64,000 nt of DNA from Symbiodinium natans (taxonomy: Eukaryota > Sar > Dinophyceae > Suessiales > Symbiodiniaceae). A program made the position numbers and the translations under genes. Location of the stretch: positions 178,739-242,738 of the forward strand of contig CAJNDS010002850.1 in assembly GCA_905221605.1 (NCBI GenBank). The letters run 5' to 3'. The notes under the pieces were generated by a model. That model was not told the origin of the DNA. It saw nothing but the letters and a program-made list of their open reading frames with translations, and did not search any database. Of the stretch, positions 1 to 11,474 are shown piece by piece (positions within the stretch are counted from its first letter, which is position 1; every line of letters starts with the position of its first letter).

Positions 1-402
1 CTTGGCGTCGTAGTTGTTCTCCTTCAGCAAGGCCTTGATTGCTCCGACCGAGCGCTTGCCTTCATGCGGGTTGACAGAGACCTGATTGTCGGTGTGCACC
101 TTCCTCAGATGCTTCATCTCTGCTTTCAAAGCCTTTCCTCGAAAATCCATTGCTTCCACAGCCTCCTTGGACATGTGGCTAAGCGCCTGCTTGCGTTGAT
201 CTGCGGCCGGCTCGGGTGGAATGACCAAGTGCGAGGTACCATCGTGAACGACCTCGGTGGACTTGCCCGAACTACCCAAGAAGTAGCCGCCGCCGAAAGC
301 TCCACACGCCACCACCAGGCCAATGACGATGCCAATGACCGGGTTGCAGCCCTTGCCCTCTGTCTTGTCACTAACAGGCTGGTACCCCTTTGTGTCAGCC
401 AT
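1..402 (-). CDS. Small single-pass membrane protein, N-terminal part (runs off window)
   Basis: An open frame of 134 codons reads from an ATG at 402-400 to the left edge without a stop. Residues about 1-20 are polar; about 21-45 form one hydrophobic glycine/valine-rich segment (NPVIGIVIGLVVACGAFGGG) with the look of a transmembrane helix or signal anchor. The rest is hydrophilic and Lys/Glu/His-rich, with a likely helical stretch around residues 70-105. No catalytic motif is visible. The start is chosen because the ATG directly precedes the hydrophobic anchor and the composition is protein-like throughout. The family is not recognised, and the role and location beyond a membrane anchor are unknown. 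The C-terminus lies outside the window. Confidence 0.65.
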   Translation of the reverse strand, partial: MADTKGYQPVSDKTEGKGCNPVIGIVIGLVVACGAFGGGYFLGSSGKSTEVVHDGTSHLVIPPEPAADQRKQALSHMSKEAVEAMDFRGKALKAEMKHLRKVHTDNQVSVNPHEGKRSVGAIKALLKENNYDAK

Positions 403-2457
403 CCAGTGATAAAAGGAGCGCGAGTTCAACGACTAGGTGCAGGCTTCGAGCCGAAAGACCTAAAGCAAAGGGCGGAGCAAGATCCTGTCGTGTCGTGTTC
501 TGTTCCTTGCTCAACGACAAGCATGTTCTTCCACCACGTCCACCCCACCCCCCGGCCTCTGCTCCTCCGTCTTCCTGCAGTCCGAGACATCAGGAGGTCT
601 CGCACAATTCATTCACTCAGGCTGAATATCCGCAAACACCGCAATCCTTGAAGCTGGGCACGGGCCGAGATTCGTCGGGAGCTTGGCTGTGGCTCTGCAA
701 AGGTCACCTCCAAATGGGCTCAGGGGTCCAAACCTCCATAGTGCAAACTTAGGGTTTAGGGTTTAGGGTTTAGGGTTTAGGGTTTAGGGTTTAGGGTTTA
801 GGGTTTAGGGTTTAGGGTTTAGGGTTTAGGGTTTAGGGCAATGTATGCAGCAGGCTTTGAGGCTACGACTGCGACTGATGCTGATACGGAGCGACTCAGG
901 GGCCTGCAAGCAGGATCCAACCGGGGCTGCGGCACGCAAGCTTGATCTTTGAAGGTAAAAAGTTCATTCCTTGCTTTGAAGCTTTCAAAACTCAACAAGG
1001 CTGCCATGACCAGATCTTATGCAAGAGCTGCGCGACAGCCTGCGGTCCAGCGAGGGTGAGACTCACATAAACCGAGCACTGAATGCACAGATTCCGTGAG
1101 CGTCTACGATGATAAACAGGCTACAGTGCTAGGGTTCAGCTCTTCGGATATATATTCGCCTGCTCTTCCTCTGTCAGGCAAGTTGCTCTGAGGCTTTGGG
1201 GCACCGCACGGAAGCTTTCGGGATTGGTAGCCACAGAAGAGGAACGCGAAACTCGACAACCTCACAGGGCATGGCCGAAGCGATAATCATGTGATAAGCG
1301 GCAGGCGTTACAATGTCAGAGTCTTGCGAAGCTAAACGCTGTGACATGGGGGCCTTGTTTCCAATTCCATGAGGCACTCTGCGGGCAGAAATCTGCGAAA
1401 AAGTTCGGAGATGGCTGCTAGCTCCGGTTAGGTTGGGGTCTTCACAACTTTGAGGACGGGTACAAGGCTTTAGGACTCCTGAGCTGACGGGTCGACAGAC
1501 CACTTGAAAGCTCGGGAAACTTGCCAGTTCTGCGTCCCTAAACACTGCATCTCCCAAGCCCCGAAGAAAGGTGTGAGACTCTGCCATAGGCTCCAGTCTG
1601 CGACAGGAGGATCCTCGTGAACGCGGCCGCAACGGATGACAGGCTCTTGTTGCACTCAGGACCAATTGTGAAGCAAAGAGCGCAAAAATCGGCTTCGAAT
1701 TCCAGAATTCGCAGCAAGATCGACAGCCCCGCCACCACTTCCCAAACCTGCAAGGGAGCATCACGCGCTCTTTGCCTCCGCAGCGTCGCCAGCTGCCTTT
1801 TCTTGACACATGGGGAGAAGCACCAAAGCTGCGTCGAAGGTCTTGAGCTGCAGCACCGAGCAATGCTCCTCGGCCACACTCTGCTGCGCAGGCTGCTAGA
1901 GCATCACAAGGGGCGTATTGGCGCTATTCCAGCTGCCACACAGCCACAGCTCGAACAGCGCAAGAGTTGAAGCCAATTGACAGAGCCGACAGGGTCATCG
2001 TCCTGCCGGATCTGCTGGGTTTCCTCAAGGTTGTTCCCGTGGCTCGGCGACGTGTGGTCACCCTGTCAACTGACAGCGGACGCCGGTGGAGAGGTGCACT
2101 TGGGGTCGGGGCAGTTCGACAGCAATAGCAAGCAGCGTTTGGTTCCAACCCTGGTATTCGGCAATGAGGGGAAGCCGCTGCCATGCCATCGTGATGCGGG
2201 GACTTGGCAGGCCAAGCAAACAGGAGTCGACGGCTACAGGGCATGCTGCAAAGACTTGATGCCAAAGGTAAACAGGGCCACAAGCACTTGAGGAGGGCCC
2301 ACACTTTCGGTCACCACCCGCCTACACAGCCGCGCAGCTGTTCGGTCACCCCGGCTGGTCCTTTTGCTGAAAGAGTCCCAATGCTCTTGACATGGGCACA
2401 CCACGTCGCATCAAGACCACAAGTCAAGAGACTTTAGATCGACAAGGAAAGGGAGCT
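403..2457. other. Intergenic stretch with one telomeric array; no supported gene
   Basis: Apart from the TTTAGGG array at 749-838, no convincing gene is visible. Open frames exist on both strands (for example 1174-1863 minus), but their composition does not separate them from chance. A short minus-strand piece near 1,370-1,440 reads like a helical exon (ELAAISELFRRFLPAECLME) but is too short to support by itself. Confidence 0.4.
749..838 (+). repeat. Interstitial telomeric array (TTTAGGG)n
   Basis: About 13 nearly perfect copies of TTTAGGG in G-rich orientation on the plus strand. TTTAGGG is the telomere unit of dinoflagellates as well as plants. Here it is internal, between unique sequences. 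Confidence 0.95.
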
Positions 2458-2625
2458 GGCATAATCCCCTCCCCTAGTATTGAAATAACACCCCCCCCCC
2501 CTACCCCCTAACCCCCTACTATTTAAATATCCCCTCCCCCCCTATATACTACAATAGAACTCTACTGTGGTCATTTAATATTGGGGTCCGGGGGGTGGTT
2601 TAATATTCGGGGGAGGGGAGTGCAC
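2458..2625. repeat. Foldback element, family 2 (copy 1)
   Basis: C-rich left half (CCCCTCCCCTAGTATTGA) and G-rich right half (AATATTCGGGGGAGGGGA) are inverted copies around a T/A-rich centre. A related copy lies at 17,866-17,990. The size and inverted structure suggest a non-autonomous MITE-like element. No coding capacity is seen. Confidence 0.6.
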
Positions 2626-2829
2626 TGTACACTTCTCAAGGGTCTCATTGGGAAGCATTCTTCTTGTGAGGATTCAGCGACTTCGCAGCTTCCGGAGAGA
2701 GACTCTGTTCCCGTGTGGTGTGGCGACTGATACTATGTGTGGCCTGGCTACTGCGCGAAGACGCCTGGGACACCCATGTTGCTAATGGCCGTGCTGCTTC
2801 TCAAAGCCTGTACACCAGCAGCATGATAT

Positions 2830-3051
2830 GCAGTGACGCATCACGGCGTCGAACGGCCCTTGCTCAGGCGTCCACTTCCATCGCATCCGCTTGCACAAGC
2901 CTTTCACAAGCGCTGGCTCCAGCTACATCTGGATGATCCAGAGCTTTCGCAGCTGCAGAGTGTCTGGCCTGGGCGGCAGCACACGCAAGCGACGTTTGTG
3001 CCTCGCCTCAGCTACTCGCTACTGTCCTTCAAACCCAGCGGAGCCGTTTAG
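2830..3051 (+). CDS. Possible terminal exon, unknown protein
   Basis: A plus-strand frame ending with a stop at 3049-3051 has protein-like composition over about 55 residues (for example AQAFHKRWLQLHLDDPELSQ). No start or splice site was fixed, and upstream frames change, as expected for an exon. No family is recognised. It could be a chance frame. Confidence 0.22.
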   Translation, partial: AVTHHGVERPLLRRPLPSHPLAQAFHKRWLQLHLDDPELSQLQSVWPGRQHTQATFVPRLSYSLLSFKPSGAV

Positions 3052-3208
3052 GGGATGGTCCCTCAGCCCGGCGCCTGCTTCTTCGAAGAGCACACATCTC
3101 CTGAGTCTTTTATTGGGAGCCTTGGGATTTACGGGGTGGGTGCCGGTACAGCCTGCCAAAAACCTGAGGCCGTCAAATCAGAAGCTGTGAGGCCCTGAAC
3201 AAGCATCG

Positions 3209-3566
3209 AACCCTAAACCCTAAACCCTAAACCCTAAACCCTAAACCCTAAACCCTAAACCCTAAACCCTAAACCTTAAGGCACCCCACGCATGGGCTTT
3301 GGCATGTTTACGGCCGGAGACAAATCCTAAGCCCATTTGGGATTCTGCGCCCCTCAACCCTAAAGCCCAAACCCTAAACCCTAAACCCTTAACCCTAAAC
3401 CCTAAACCCTCACCCCTTCCCACGCTCCTTGGAAGAGGAGGCTGAGAGGCTTGATGTGCACAACGGCTCGGAAGCCTCCTCCCGAAGCCTCTTCCTCCCA
3501 CCTGGGTTGTTTAGGGTTAAGGGTTTAGGGTTTAGGGTTGAGGGTTTACGGTTTTTGGTTTAGGGC
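3209..3566. repeat. Cluster of telomeric arrays in both orientations
   Basis: CCCTAAA copies at 3209-3275, degenerate CCCTAAA at 3355-3411, then G-strand TTTAGGG variants at 3511-3566. The orientation switches within 100-150 bp, unlike a single chromosome-end fusion, which would give one head-to-head junction. Confidence 0.85.
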
Positions 3567-3569
3567 TCG

Positions 3570-3645
3570 TTGGACTTAGTAAGTGGGGTTATCAGTACGG
3601 TAACTCTACCTGACACTTATAATCCCTGCTTACTAAGTGCCCCGA
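3570..3645. repeat. Short palindromic element, family 1 (copy 1)
   Basis: Arms ACTTAGTAAGTGGGG and CTTACTAAGTGCCCC are near-perfect inverted copies. The right part contains TATAATCCCTG, shared with the copies at 5448-5540 and 13,474-13,560. The interpretation is a small non-autonomous foldback element. Confidence 0.55.
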
Positions 3646-3705
3646 CTCTCGAGGTGCAGCTGCGAGAGCACACGGTGACACCGCACCCCCAAGTCTTCTT
3701 GCTTC

Positions 3706-3814
3706 AGGGTTTAGGGTTTAGGGTTTAGGGTTTAGGGTTTAGGGTTTAGGGTTTAGGGTTTAGGGTTTAGGGTTTAGGGTTTAGGGTTTAGGGTTTAGGG
3801 TTTAGGGTTTAGGG
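3706..3814 (+). repeat. Interstitial telomeric array (TTTAGGG)n
   Basis: About 15 uninterrupted TTTAGGG units, among the longest and most uniform arrays in the window. Confidence 0.95.
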
Positions 3815-4007
3815 CTGCTTATGAGAGATCTTCTTGTCGCAGGCTAACTGGGGGATAAGAACCCTTTCTCGACCTGGGAACAAAACTTATCGGAAACATA
3901 TTCCAAAGCATTCGTAAAGGATCATGTTTTCTACTAAGAAGAAGCATCCAACCCCTCGTACACGTTGATACGAAGTCGACGACCGTACTCGCGGGGCCTA
4001 CACCCAA

Positions 4008-4068
4008 AACCCCAAACCCTAAACCCTAAACCCTAAACCCTAAACCCTAAACCCTAAACCCTAAACCC
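4008..4068 (-). repeat. Interstitial telomeric array (CCCTAAA)n
   Basis: About eight CCCTAAA units, in opposite orientation to the array 200 bp upstream. Confidence 0.9.
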
Positions 4069-4149
4069 CGCCCTGATTGCAAGGCATGGTGACTGCAGAG
4101 CCGCGGCGTCGCATTGCCGGTACTTCTTTTGGGCCCACTCCTTGACACG

Positions 4150-4345
4150 GGGGGGGGGGGGTTTACGATACTAGGGGTACCTTATTGGGGGTTCTTACTC
4201 TAAGGGAATTCTACACTGTACCTTATTGGGGTCCTTATTCTAAGGGGTATTCTACAATTGACCTTATTGGGGTCCTTGTCACAAGGGAATCCTACAATTT
4301 GGGTCTAAATTCGGGGACCCGGTTTTTCGTAAACCTCCATTTCAT
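4150..4345. repeat. Foldback element, family 3 (copy 1), with internal tandem repeat
   Basis: It begins with a run of G followed by TTTACGATACTAGGGGTACC. Three tandem repeats of a ~45-bp unit (CCTTATTGGGGTCCTTATTC and variants, followed by AAGGG..TTCTAC) follow, and it ends TTCGTAAACCTCCATTT. The same words recur at 5640-5815 and 23,600-23,700. Confidence 0.55.
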
Positions 4346-4410
4346 GTCGAACGGTCCGAACATGAGGTCTCCAGCGTCGCTGGGCATACCCCAAGCCCTG
4401 AGCAGTTGAC

Positions 4411-4530
4411 TATGGGGTTAGGGTTTAAGGGTTCAGGGTTTTAGGGTTTTAGGGTTTTAGGATTCTAGGGTTTTAGGGTTTTTGGGTTTTAAGGTTTTAA
4501 GTTTTAAGGGCTTTAGGGTTTGAGGGGTTA
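4411..4530 (+). repeat. Degenerate telomeric array (TTTTAGGG type)
   Basis: TTTAGGG drifted to octamers TTTTAGGG and to TTTTGGG/TTTAAGG variants, consistent with an old, decaying interstitial array. Confidence 0.75.
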
Positions 4531-5197
4531 GGGCAACAGCGATAAAGAGCAGCATGGCCCAAGAATATGCTGAAGCTCGGCCCCTCAACGCAACAGCTTT
4601 ATCTTGGTGAATGGCACTGAAGACAACAAAAGTCTTCGTATACATGTCTTGGACAACTCCCTCTGTAGCGTCAGCTGCAGAAAGCAACCGTGCAAGAAGT
4701 ACCATGAAGACGACCGCTATGCAGGACTGAAGCTGCATCGAAGCGGCCACAAGGCGGGCTTTGGGGTTCGTGAGCCCCTGCCCATTCATTCCTTCCGCTT
4801 CCGCAGGACGTGGGGCACAAGAGCACATCCTTGGGGACGCAAGGCCTAAAACCCCAAGGCCCTAGATGGCAGTCGCGCAAGCCATGCCGAATCGGGGCCG
4901 TGGGCCAGGCACTCGAACTTTGAATCAAGACGCGACGGCACCCCTCGCTTGGCATAGCTGGTCGGCTGGCTGTGGTTATCCAAGCAATCCTCACCATTTG
5001 CAAAGGGCATGCTTCTCATCTTTGACATCGGACGACGACTCACCTGAGCCCGAAAGAAACACGCAACCTGCATCGCATGGATGCCTCTAAGGCCCTTAAC
5101 ACTCCACACCCTCCTCCCAAGTCTACGCAGACGTTCTCAAAAGCCAGGCTTCAGTCTTGCGAAGGCGTAATGCCACCAAGAACCTCACACTTCGTTC

Positions 5198-5250
5198 AGG
5201 GCTTAGGGTTTTCAGGGTTTTCAGGGTTTTCAGGGTTTAGGGTTTAGGGT
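5198..5250 (+). repeat. Short telomeric array with TTTTCAGGG variants
   Basis: Four TTTTCAGGG-type units followed by TTTAGGG copies. It is a local variant that was amplified before or during decay. Confidence 0.75.
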
Positions 5251-5447
5251 GTACTCCCTCACATTTTGCCAAGCTTACGGCCGGAGCGGACTTTGTGTCG
5301 AAGAACATACAGATCTGAGGCTGCCACGACAACTAGACAAGTTTATCAAAACTTGCCCTACTCAGCAGAAGTGGGTTTTTGCAAAAGCCCAAAACACACG
5401 CTTGAACTCTCAAGAAGGTTGAAATCGTCCAACTTGGGATGTTCCCC

Positions 5448-5540
5448 CCTTTACTAACAGTCCTTAATAGGGGTTCTAATGGGGGGGGGGGGTACTATAA
5501 TCCCTGTTGAGGACTGTTAGTATACTGGGGAACATCCCAA
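5448..5540. repeat. Short palindromic element, family 1 (copy 2)
   Basis: Arms GATGTTCCCCCCTTTACTAA and ATACTGGGGAACATCC, with inner arms ACTAACAGTCCT / AGGACTGTTAGT, form a long inverted repeat. The centre holds a poly-G run and TACTATAATCCCTG. It is clearly related to 13,474-13,560. Confidence 0.65.
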
Positions 5541-5639
5541 CGTCCAACAGCTTAGCGCTTGGTAAGGCTGATGTCTGGAGAAGTCTTCAAAACGGCATCT
5601 GGAGTTCAAGATTTTTGGGGTTTCCGCTGTTTGAGGTCC

Positions 5640-5815
5640 TGATTGTGAGGGAATCCTACTTGGGGCGTATATTAGGGGCCCCTTGTTTTCGTAAGCTCCC
5701 ATTTGGGGGTTTACGAAGAAGAGGGGGCCCCCAATATAGACCCCAAATAGTAGGATCCCCTTATCATAGGGACCCCAGTAAGGTACCCCCAATATCGTAA
5801 ACCCCCATTTGGAAT
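5640..5815. repeat. Foldback element, family 3 (copy 2)
   Basis: GGAATCCTACTTGGGG..TATTAGGGGCCCC pairs with GGGGGCCCCCAATATAGACC..TAGTAGGATCC, separated by a short G/T-rich loop. The right end (AAGGTACCCCCAATATCGTA) matches the family-3 copies at 4150 and 23,600. Confidence 0.65.
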
Positions 5816-7215
5816 TTTTTGGGTGCAACTGTGTAACCTTCCGGGCAAGCAACAAGAAGCAGAGCTCTTCCTTCTCTCGTTCGCTGTACCTTCGGCTGCA
5901 AGGGACTTAAAAACTCCGCCAACTCAGGAAGGCCTCGGATTCTCAAAGCCCAAACCCTACCAGCCATGCTTTTATCACCGTTGGCATTTTTGGCCGCGCT
6001 TGGAGATTAACTCCTAAACCCTAAACTTTAAACCCTAAACCCCTAACCCTCAGTGGGCTTCGATTTGTAGGGACGGGTCGAAGTCAGAAACCTCCTCTAC
6101 GAGCACCAGGTGTGTCCAGGGCCGGACGCTAAACCCTAAAACCCCAAACCTTACACTCTAGGGGTTCTACCTTAGACCCTTAAGGTTGTACCCTCGGATT
6201 TTGGGGACCAAGGGTGTACAACCTTCGGGGTACGAGTCTTAACCCCTTGATACACCCAGCAATTCCTAAACCCTAAACACTATTGGCTTCTGAGACATCT
6301 GGTCGGCTTGATTTTCCAGGTTCCCATTGTCCAGTTGGTTTTTGCACCGGTCAGCAAGTACTCAACCTCGTCCTTGCCAGCCTCTGCTAAGCCTTCACAT
6401 GGCCAAGAAAACGTAGAGTTCGAGCTCCTGTGCTACAGCAGTGCTTAGACCACGGTGCGTCCCTTCACCACAAGACCGCATAATGAGATCTGAGGCTTCA
6501 TGATGAAGAAGATCTACCAAACGACCGCACGATTCCCCATTCAGTGGAGAGGGCGCATGCACCTCACGGGTGAACAATACGACGATTATGCATTGTATTC
6601 TTGGCCCGTGGGAAAGGAGCAAGGAAAAAGACGACGAATTATGTTACAATTCTGAATATTCAAGGGAATTTTCCTCAAGGGCAAGAAGACCCTATATTCA
6701 TTGTGGGGTCATTTAAGCCCGTTCAAATAAGTAGTGCAAGCGTTACAGTTCTAACAGCTTTCACTTTTCAACCACACAGCAGGATGACTTTCAGATCCCT
6801 GAAAGAGAGTTCACAGGCATATTCGTGCTTCTGAAGCAGCTGAGGCCTTCAGCGCCTAGGCTTGGGGGCTTCCTGTGGACCCTCTTGAAGGCGCAGGGCG
6901 CCTCTTGCAACGACCGGGCTCAAAGATTCCATCGGCCAGGTCTTTCCTTCGAGGGTCCTCGGCCGAGGTCTACAAGGGTTTAGGGTTTAGGGATGTTTAG
7001 GGTTTAGAGCTTAGGAAACTCTAGCGTCCCTGAGGGTATCCGTACCTGAGGAGGCATTCCTTCATGGGAAAGCTTCCTGATTCTCTTGGCTTGAGTCAAC
7101 GCCAGTGCTGTCTGACCCTGCTGCTCTCCTTCAATTCATTCCCCAGGTCACAAAACCCACGCCTTGAACCCTGAGACCTTGACCGCCCTCCTCACCCCAA
7201 CAAAAAATAATAATT
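5816..7215. other. No supported gene; scattered telomeric fragments
   Basis: It contains short CCCTAAA pieces (near 6015-6050, 6130-6155, 6270-6282 and 6975-7010) and an A/T-richer part at 6,600-6,830. No frame has convincing protein character on either strand. Confidence 0.4.
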
Positions 7216-7252
7216 ATACTACTATACATATATATATATATATCTATATCCT
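7216..7252. repeat. (TA)n microsatellite
   Basis: ACTATACATATATATATATA-type dinucleotide run with minor interruptions. Confidence 0.8.
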
Positions 7253-7289
7253 GGAGCATCCACCCACCACCCAACCCTTGTCCAACCCC

Positions 7290-7556
7290 CACCCTAAACC
7301 CTAAACCCGAAACCCTAAACCCTAAACCCTAAACCCTAAACCCGAAACCCTAAACCCTAAACCCCACACTAAAAGGTGCCGGGATGTGCCGGGCGTCTCC
7401 ACCCCAGTGGGTGTTCACATCGTCACGGGTAACGCACTCCCAGCCTTGCAGAGGGTTTAGGGTTTAGGGTTTAGGGTCTAGGGTCTAGGGTCTAGGGTTT
7501 AGGGTTTAGGGTTTAGGGTTTGGGGTTTGGGGTTTGGGGTTTAGGGTTTAGGGTTT
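7290..7556. repeat. Two telomeric arrays in opposite orientation
   Basis: CCCTAAA/CCCGAAA units at 7290-7366, then about 85 bp of unique sequence, then TTTAGGG with blocks of TCTAGGG and TTTGGGG variants at 7452-7556. The variants occur in runs of three, which points to local duplication of mutated units. Confidence 0.85.
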
Positions 7557-8837
7557 TGGTGATTCGCCCTCTCTTGAACCAGCCGTTGAGGGTGGTTTAA
7601 GGGCTGACTTGAACCGGCACAAGCCATGTCCGCCAGCTGCCACGCAGCACGAAAATCAGGTTACTGCAAAGCAGGCTTTAGGGTTTAGGGTTTAGAGTTT
7701 CGTGCTCTTACCCGAATTGTTCCCCCTTCCCACCCTCTTGCCAATCGTGTGAGGCTTTGAGCAAGCTGCTCAATTTGCTAATATCTGAAAGATAAGAATA
7801 TATACATTAATAAAAGAAGAATATAAGAAGATACGAATATAATCACGTAACAATAGATTATAGAATAGTAGAATCATATAATGAAATAAGAATATAGGTT
7901 GCCAAAGAGTTGGCAACGACTCGCAACTCAGCGACTAAGTCATGAACCACTTCATGTGCTCCGCTGGCGTATAGGTCCCTCCCGAATAGAAGCTCCCGTG
8001 GGCGCATGAGCCCCCATCACTCTACCCGTCCTCTTGGCCAATCGTATGACTAAAAGCCTCCATCGGGTCTCCTTGTGGCCGGTTCCCAGAGCAGAAGACC
8101 CAGCAGGGAACCCCAAGGACCCTGCTGAGAATCTTACAGGACTGTAAGCCATGGGGCCCTAAACCCTAAACACCCAAAACCCCAAACTCCTAACCGTGTC
8201 ACACGGAGCATTTCTGGAGTCCCCACTCGGCACAACCCCCGGCATAAAACATAACACGAAAGTCTTTCAAAGAGGGGTTTTTGCGTGTCTATCCATTTCA
8301 CCTCATATTCAGGGCTTAGGGTTGAGGGTGTAGGGTGTATTTAGATAAAGTTTGTTTTGTTGTTGTCTTCGTTATCAAACTTATGTACCTTTCACCATGT
8401 GTCATTGTCGAACTTAGTTTAGGTGATTTCGTTTCATGTGCATAGTCAGTCTAGTTTTGTGCAAAAACATGCATTTTCTTGTGCGAGCATACTATGAAGA
8501 GGGACACCTCAGCATGTTACATTTGAGTAGCTTAAGATAGCTTGCGCAAGTACGGTAGAAACATAGTGAGACGTGTTAAGACCTTTTTCATGGTTCTGTA
8601 AGAGGAACGGTGCATAAAACAATCTATTTGGCATATGCTACCTTCTTGCCAATGCAAAACAAGCATTCTAACCCCTTCCACTTATGCATGTACAGGCCAC
8701 AAAATGAGTTGCGGAACGGAACTGCGCAGCAACAGTCAGAACTCACGACAGCACGTCATCTTGCAAAAGGGTGTACACAGCAGCGCTATTTTTCTGCATG
8801 GCAAGAACCAAATCCGTATATGGTCAGTTCTCTAAAT
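7557..8837. other. No supported gene; A/T-rich spacer
   Basis: It contains an AT-rich run (7,780-7,900) of ATAAGAATAT-like words, short telomeric fragments near 7,676 and 8,157, and an AT-rich segment at 8,330-8,640. No convincing coding frame was found. Confidence 0.4.
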
Positions 8838-8925
8838 GATGGTCCCCGTTGTGGGTACCCTAAATATTCGAGGGGCGCCCTAAGAATCGCAACCCCCCAA
8901 AGGGGACCCTATAATTCACAGAACC
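8838..8925. repeat. Small foldback element
   Basis: GGTCCCCGTTGTGGGTACCC at the left and GGGGACCCTATAATTCAC at the right form imperfect inverted arms around a C/A-rich centre. It resembles the families at 3.5 and 5.4 kb (TATAAT-containing right arm) but is more diverged. Confidence 0.4.
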
Positions 8926-8936
8926 CACCATACACC

Positions 8937-8984
8937 CACCCTAAACCCTAAACCCTAAACCCTAGACCCTAAACCCTAAACCCT
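8937..8984 (-). repeat. Interstitial telomeric array (CCCTAAA)n
   Basis: About six CCCTAAA units with one CCCTAGA variant. Confidence 0.9.
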
Positions 8985-9429
8985 CAGCTGACCCGCTCTT
9001 GGCACCCCAGGCTGACACCCTCACACCTTCGTTTCATTCCTCCTTGCCTCCTTGCTGTTAGCTTTTGTTTTCTTCTTTGATTATATGCTGAGAATGTTAG
9101 CAATAATGTGTATTGGTATACGAGTATATTATAGTATATTGTTCTACTTTTAACATCTTGAGAACATCGTACTAGTAAATTACACTATTCTGTTGGTACA
9201 TTCCTGCTTCACTATCCTCAGTATGAATATATACGCTTACCCCATGAGATCCTTGTATCATTCCGGTACCACCATGTGCCCGGCCTCTCGGAGTCGGGTA
9301 CCACACGCTCGAGATCCCAGACGCGTTGCGGGCGGTTGCGAAGCCGCGGCCCAGAACCTGAGGGGCCAGCGACTTGGTGTACTCAAGTGTCATAAGAGTA
9401 GAGCAGCTGGTATACTGAATGCCCTGATA

Positions 9430-9770
9430 TGTTTAATATACACGTGTAGGGATGTACGAATATACTAAGACACTCATACACTGATGGACAAATAGACTAA
9501 TAGACCAATAGACTAATAGACTAATAGACTAATAGACTAATAGACTAATAGGCGAATATACGAACATACGAGTGTACTTATATACTAATGTACTAATGCA
9601 CTAGTATACCAATGTCTAATGTACAAATATACTAAAAAAAACGAATATACTCATACACGAATTCACTGAGATACTGTTCTGTTCATATGCTAGTATACTC
9701 ATATAGTTGTATATATACTTGTTTATTTATTTATACATATGAAGATGAATATTATATAACTTTTGTCATG
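9430..9770. repeat. Octamer satellite (GACTAATA)n in an A/T-rich degenerate tract
   Basis: About eight near-perfect tandem copies of GACTAATA at roughly 9,488-9,552. They are flanked on both sides by diverged relatives (GAATATAC, GTACTAAT, ATACTCAT). It is a local microsatellite expansion. Confidence 0.8.
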
Positions 9771-10017
9771 ATTTACAATATCCGAAAATTCTCTGATGTA
9801 ATCATAAATATAGGGTCAAAGGCTTTAAGACTTTACGTTTTGCATGGGTTGAGGGGTTGAGATCAGCCCGGAAATCGATGAATCTTCCGAGGGCCTCGCC
9901 TCCGCACAGTACTCGCAGACAATGCTGCGACAGTTATGCCTGAGACTCCATGCTCAGCAACTCGAAATCAAAAAACACGACCCAACTTCAAGATCCTAGA
10001 ACGCTGACCTCAAACCC

Positions 10018-10285
10018 TCAACCCAAAACCCGGAAAGGGTTTCTGAACATGGGGATGCCGCGTTGCACGTTGATCAAGCCACAGTCGTCCTCCCCCCCGA
10101 AGGTGTCGCGGCCGGCCAGTCGTGCCCTCTTGCGGGCCTGCTCCTCCTCGGCAATCCTGGCATTGCGAGTTTGTGAGAGGACGCCTACTTGTACTTCCCG
10201 CATGTCAGTAGAGAACTCCACAATGCCGGGGAGCTCTCGATCTTCCTCGCGCAGAACAACTTTGGGTCGTTTCGTCGAAGATACC
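10018..10285 (-). CDS. Candidate exon, charged helical protein of unknown family
   Basis: On the minus strand an acceptor-like CTCAG|G at 10,290-10,285 opens a frame that runs to a TGA at 10,018. Composition is strongly protein-like: an acidic/basic helix (ARIAEEEQARKRARL near the middle) is followed by RDTFGGEDDCGLINVQRG. No family is recognised. The AG|G acceptor fits the dinoflagellate consensus. The last ~10 residues overlap a CCCAAAACCC telomere-like stretch, so the true exon probably ends a little earlier at an unseen donor. Neighbouring exons were not found. Confidence 0.4.
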
Positions 10286-10984
10286 CTGAGCGGCGGTCGA
10301 GGGTCAGGGAGTTGGACGGGAGCCTAGTATCTTAATAGTATAATGGCAGAATAGTATATTACTGTCGTGATAAAGTACTATACTGATAAGGTCAAGCGCT
10401 TAGGCTCTCAATCCCTGCTCTGGAGACAAAACCAAGTTCCGCAGGAGCCAAGGGCGGTGCCAGGGTTAGAAGCTTTGGGCTTCAGGGTTTCCTCGCTAAT
10501 CCTACACGGGTTTGGCAAGGGATCACTCTTAGAAACCCCCAAGAAGCCTGCAAGTCCGATGTGAAGATGCCGAATTCCAAACTCTGTGGGTTGAGGAAGC
10601 CCGAAAACGCACAAGCAAACCGTGGCACAATGCAGGCTGCGAATGAAGCTGGGCAGCATGCTTTCGGCGGCGGTCTGGGTCGTCTCAGGCTCAGCCTTGA
10701 AGCAGTAGACCTTCGTTCCAACTCATTCTGCTTGTAGGTAGCAGTACTACTTGGAGGTTCATGGGTAGTTAGAAGTAGGGTCATAAGTCCCCTCAATAGA
10801 CCAAATAAGGTAGCTACATTACTCTTACCCGTACTTGTAATCCAAGTAAGTTTCGTTCGCGGCCCTTGAAGATTGCCGGGGGAATATCTGGAAACCTTGG
10901 GCGGCACACACCCGGAGCTCCAAAAAAGGGGCTGAAAGTATCGGGGTTTGCTTATCAGGTGTAGGCTTTCGACTCGTAGGGTCT

Positions 10985-11050
10985 GGGGTTTAAGGGTTTA
11001 GGGTTTAGGGTTTGGGGTTTAGGGTTTAGGGTTGAGGGTTTGGGGTTCCT
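10985..11050 (+). repeat. Telomeric array with TTTGGGG variants
   Basis: About nine units alternating TTTAGGG, TTTGGGG and TTGAGGG. Confidence 0.85.
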
Positions 11051-11474
11051 GGTGCCTTTGCAATCTTGAGTTTCAGGGGGCATGAGGGGGTTTTGGGTCC
11101 AGAGCCAACCCTTTTTTTTGAAAGAAAACTCAAAGAAGCTGTACTGTTTAGAGGACGATCTACGACACACCTTAGCCAAGCGTTGCCAGGAGCTCTCACC
11201 TCCATGCAGGCGAATGACCAGCTTGCAATACCTACACTGCCAATCTTTCACCTGACCCCGAAAATCTAACTCATGCGAGGGATGAACGCCTAGGCCTACC
11301 CAATCCATGGTGGTTCGACAGCATGGGAGCAGCGCGAGCCCCCGGCCCCGCCGACTCCCGTGGACTTTCAGCCCACATAAGGTGCATCGCGAGAAGACCT
11401 AAACCCTAAACCCGCCTTGGCATCTGCCCCTTGCGCGAGGCCGACTCCCTGGATGACCGTGAGGGCCTGCCTTG

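Noticed and set aside
1174..1863. Minus-strand frame of 229 codons
   Set aside because: Composition is rich in Cys, Arg and Ser as for random GC-rich DNA; two other frames are equally open in parts; no domain.
6670..6710. GAAGACCCTAT in an A/T-richer stretch, recalling the conserved loop of large-subunit rRNA
   Set aside because: Only about 11 bases match and the surrounding conserved helices are not recognisable; chance similarity is likely.
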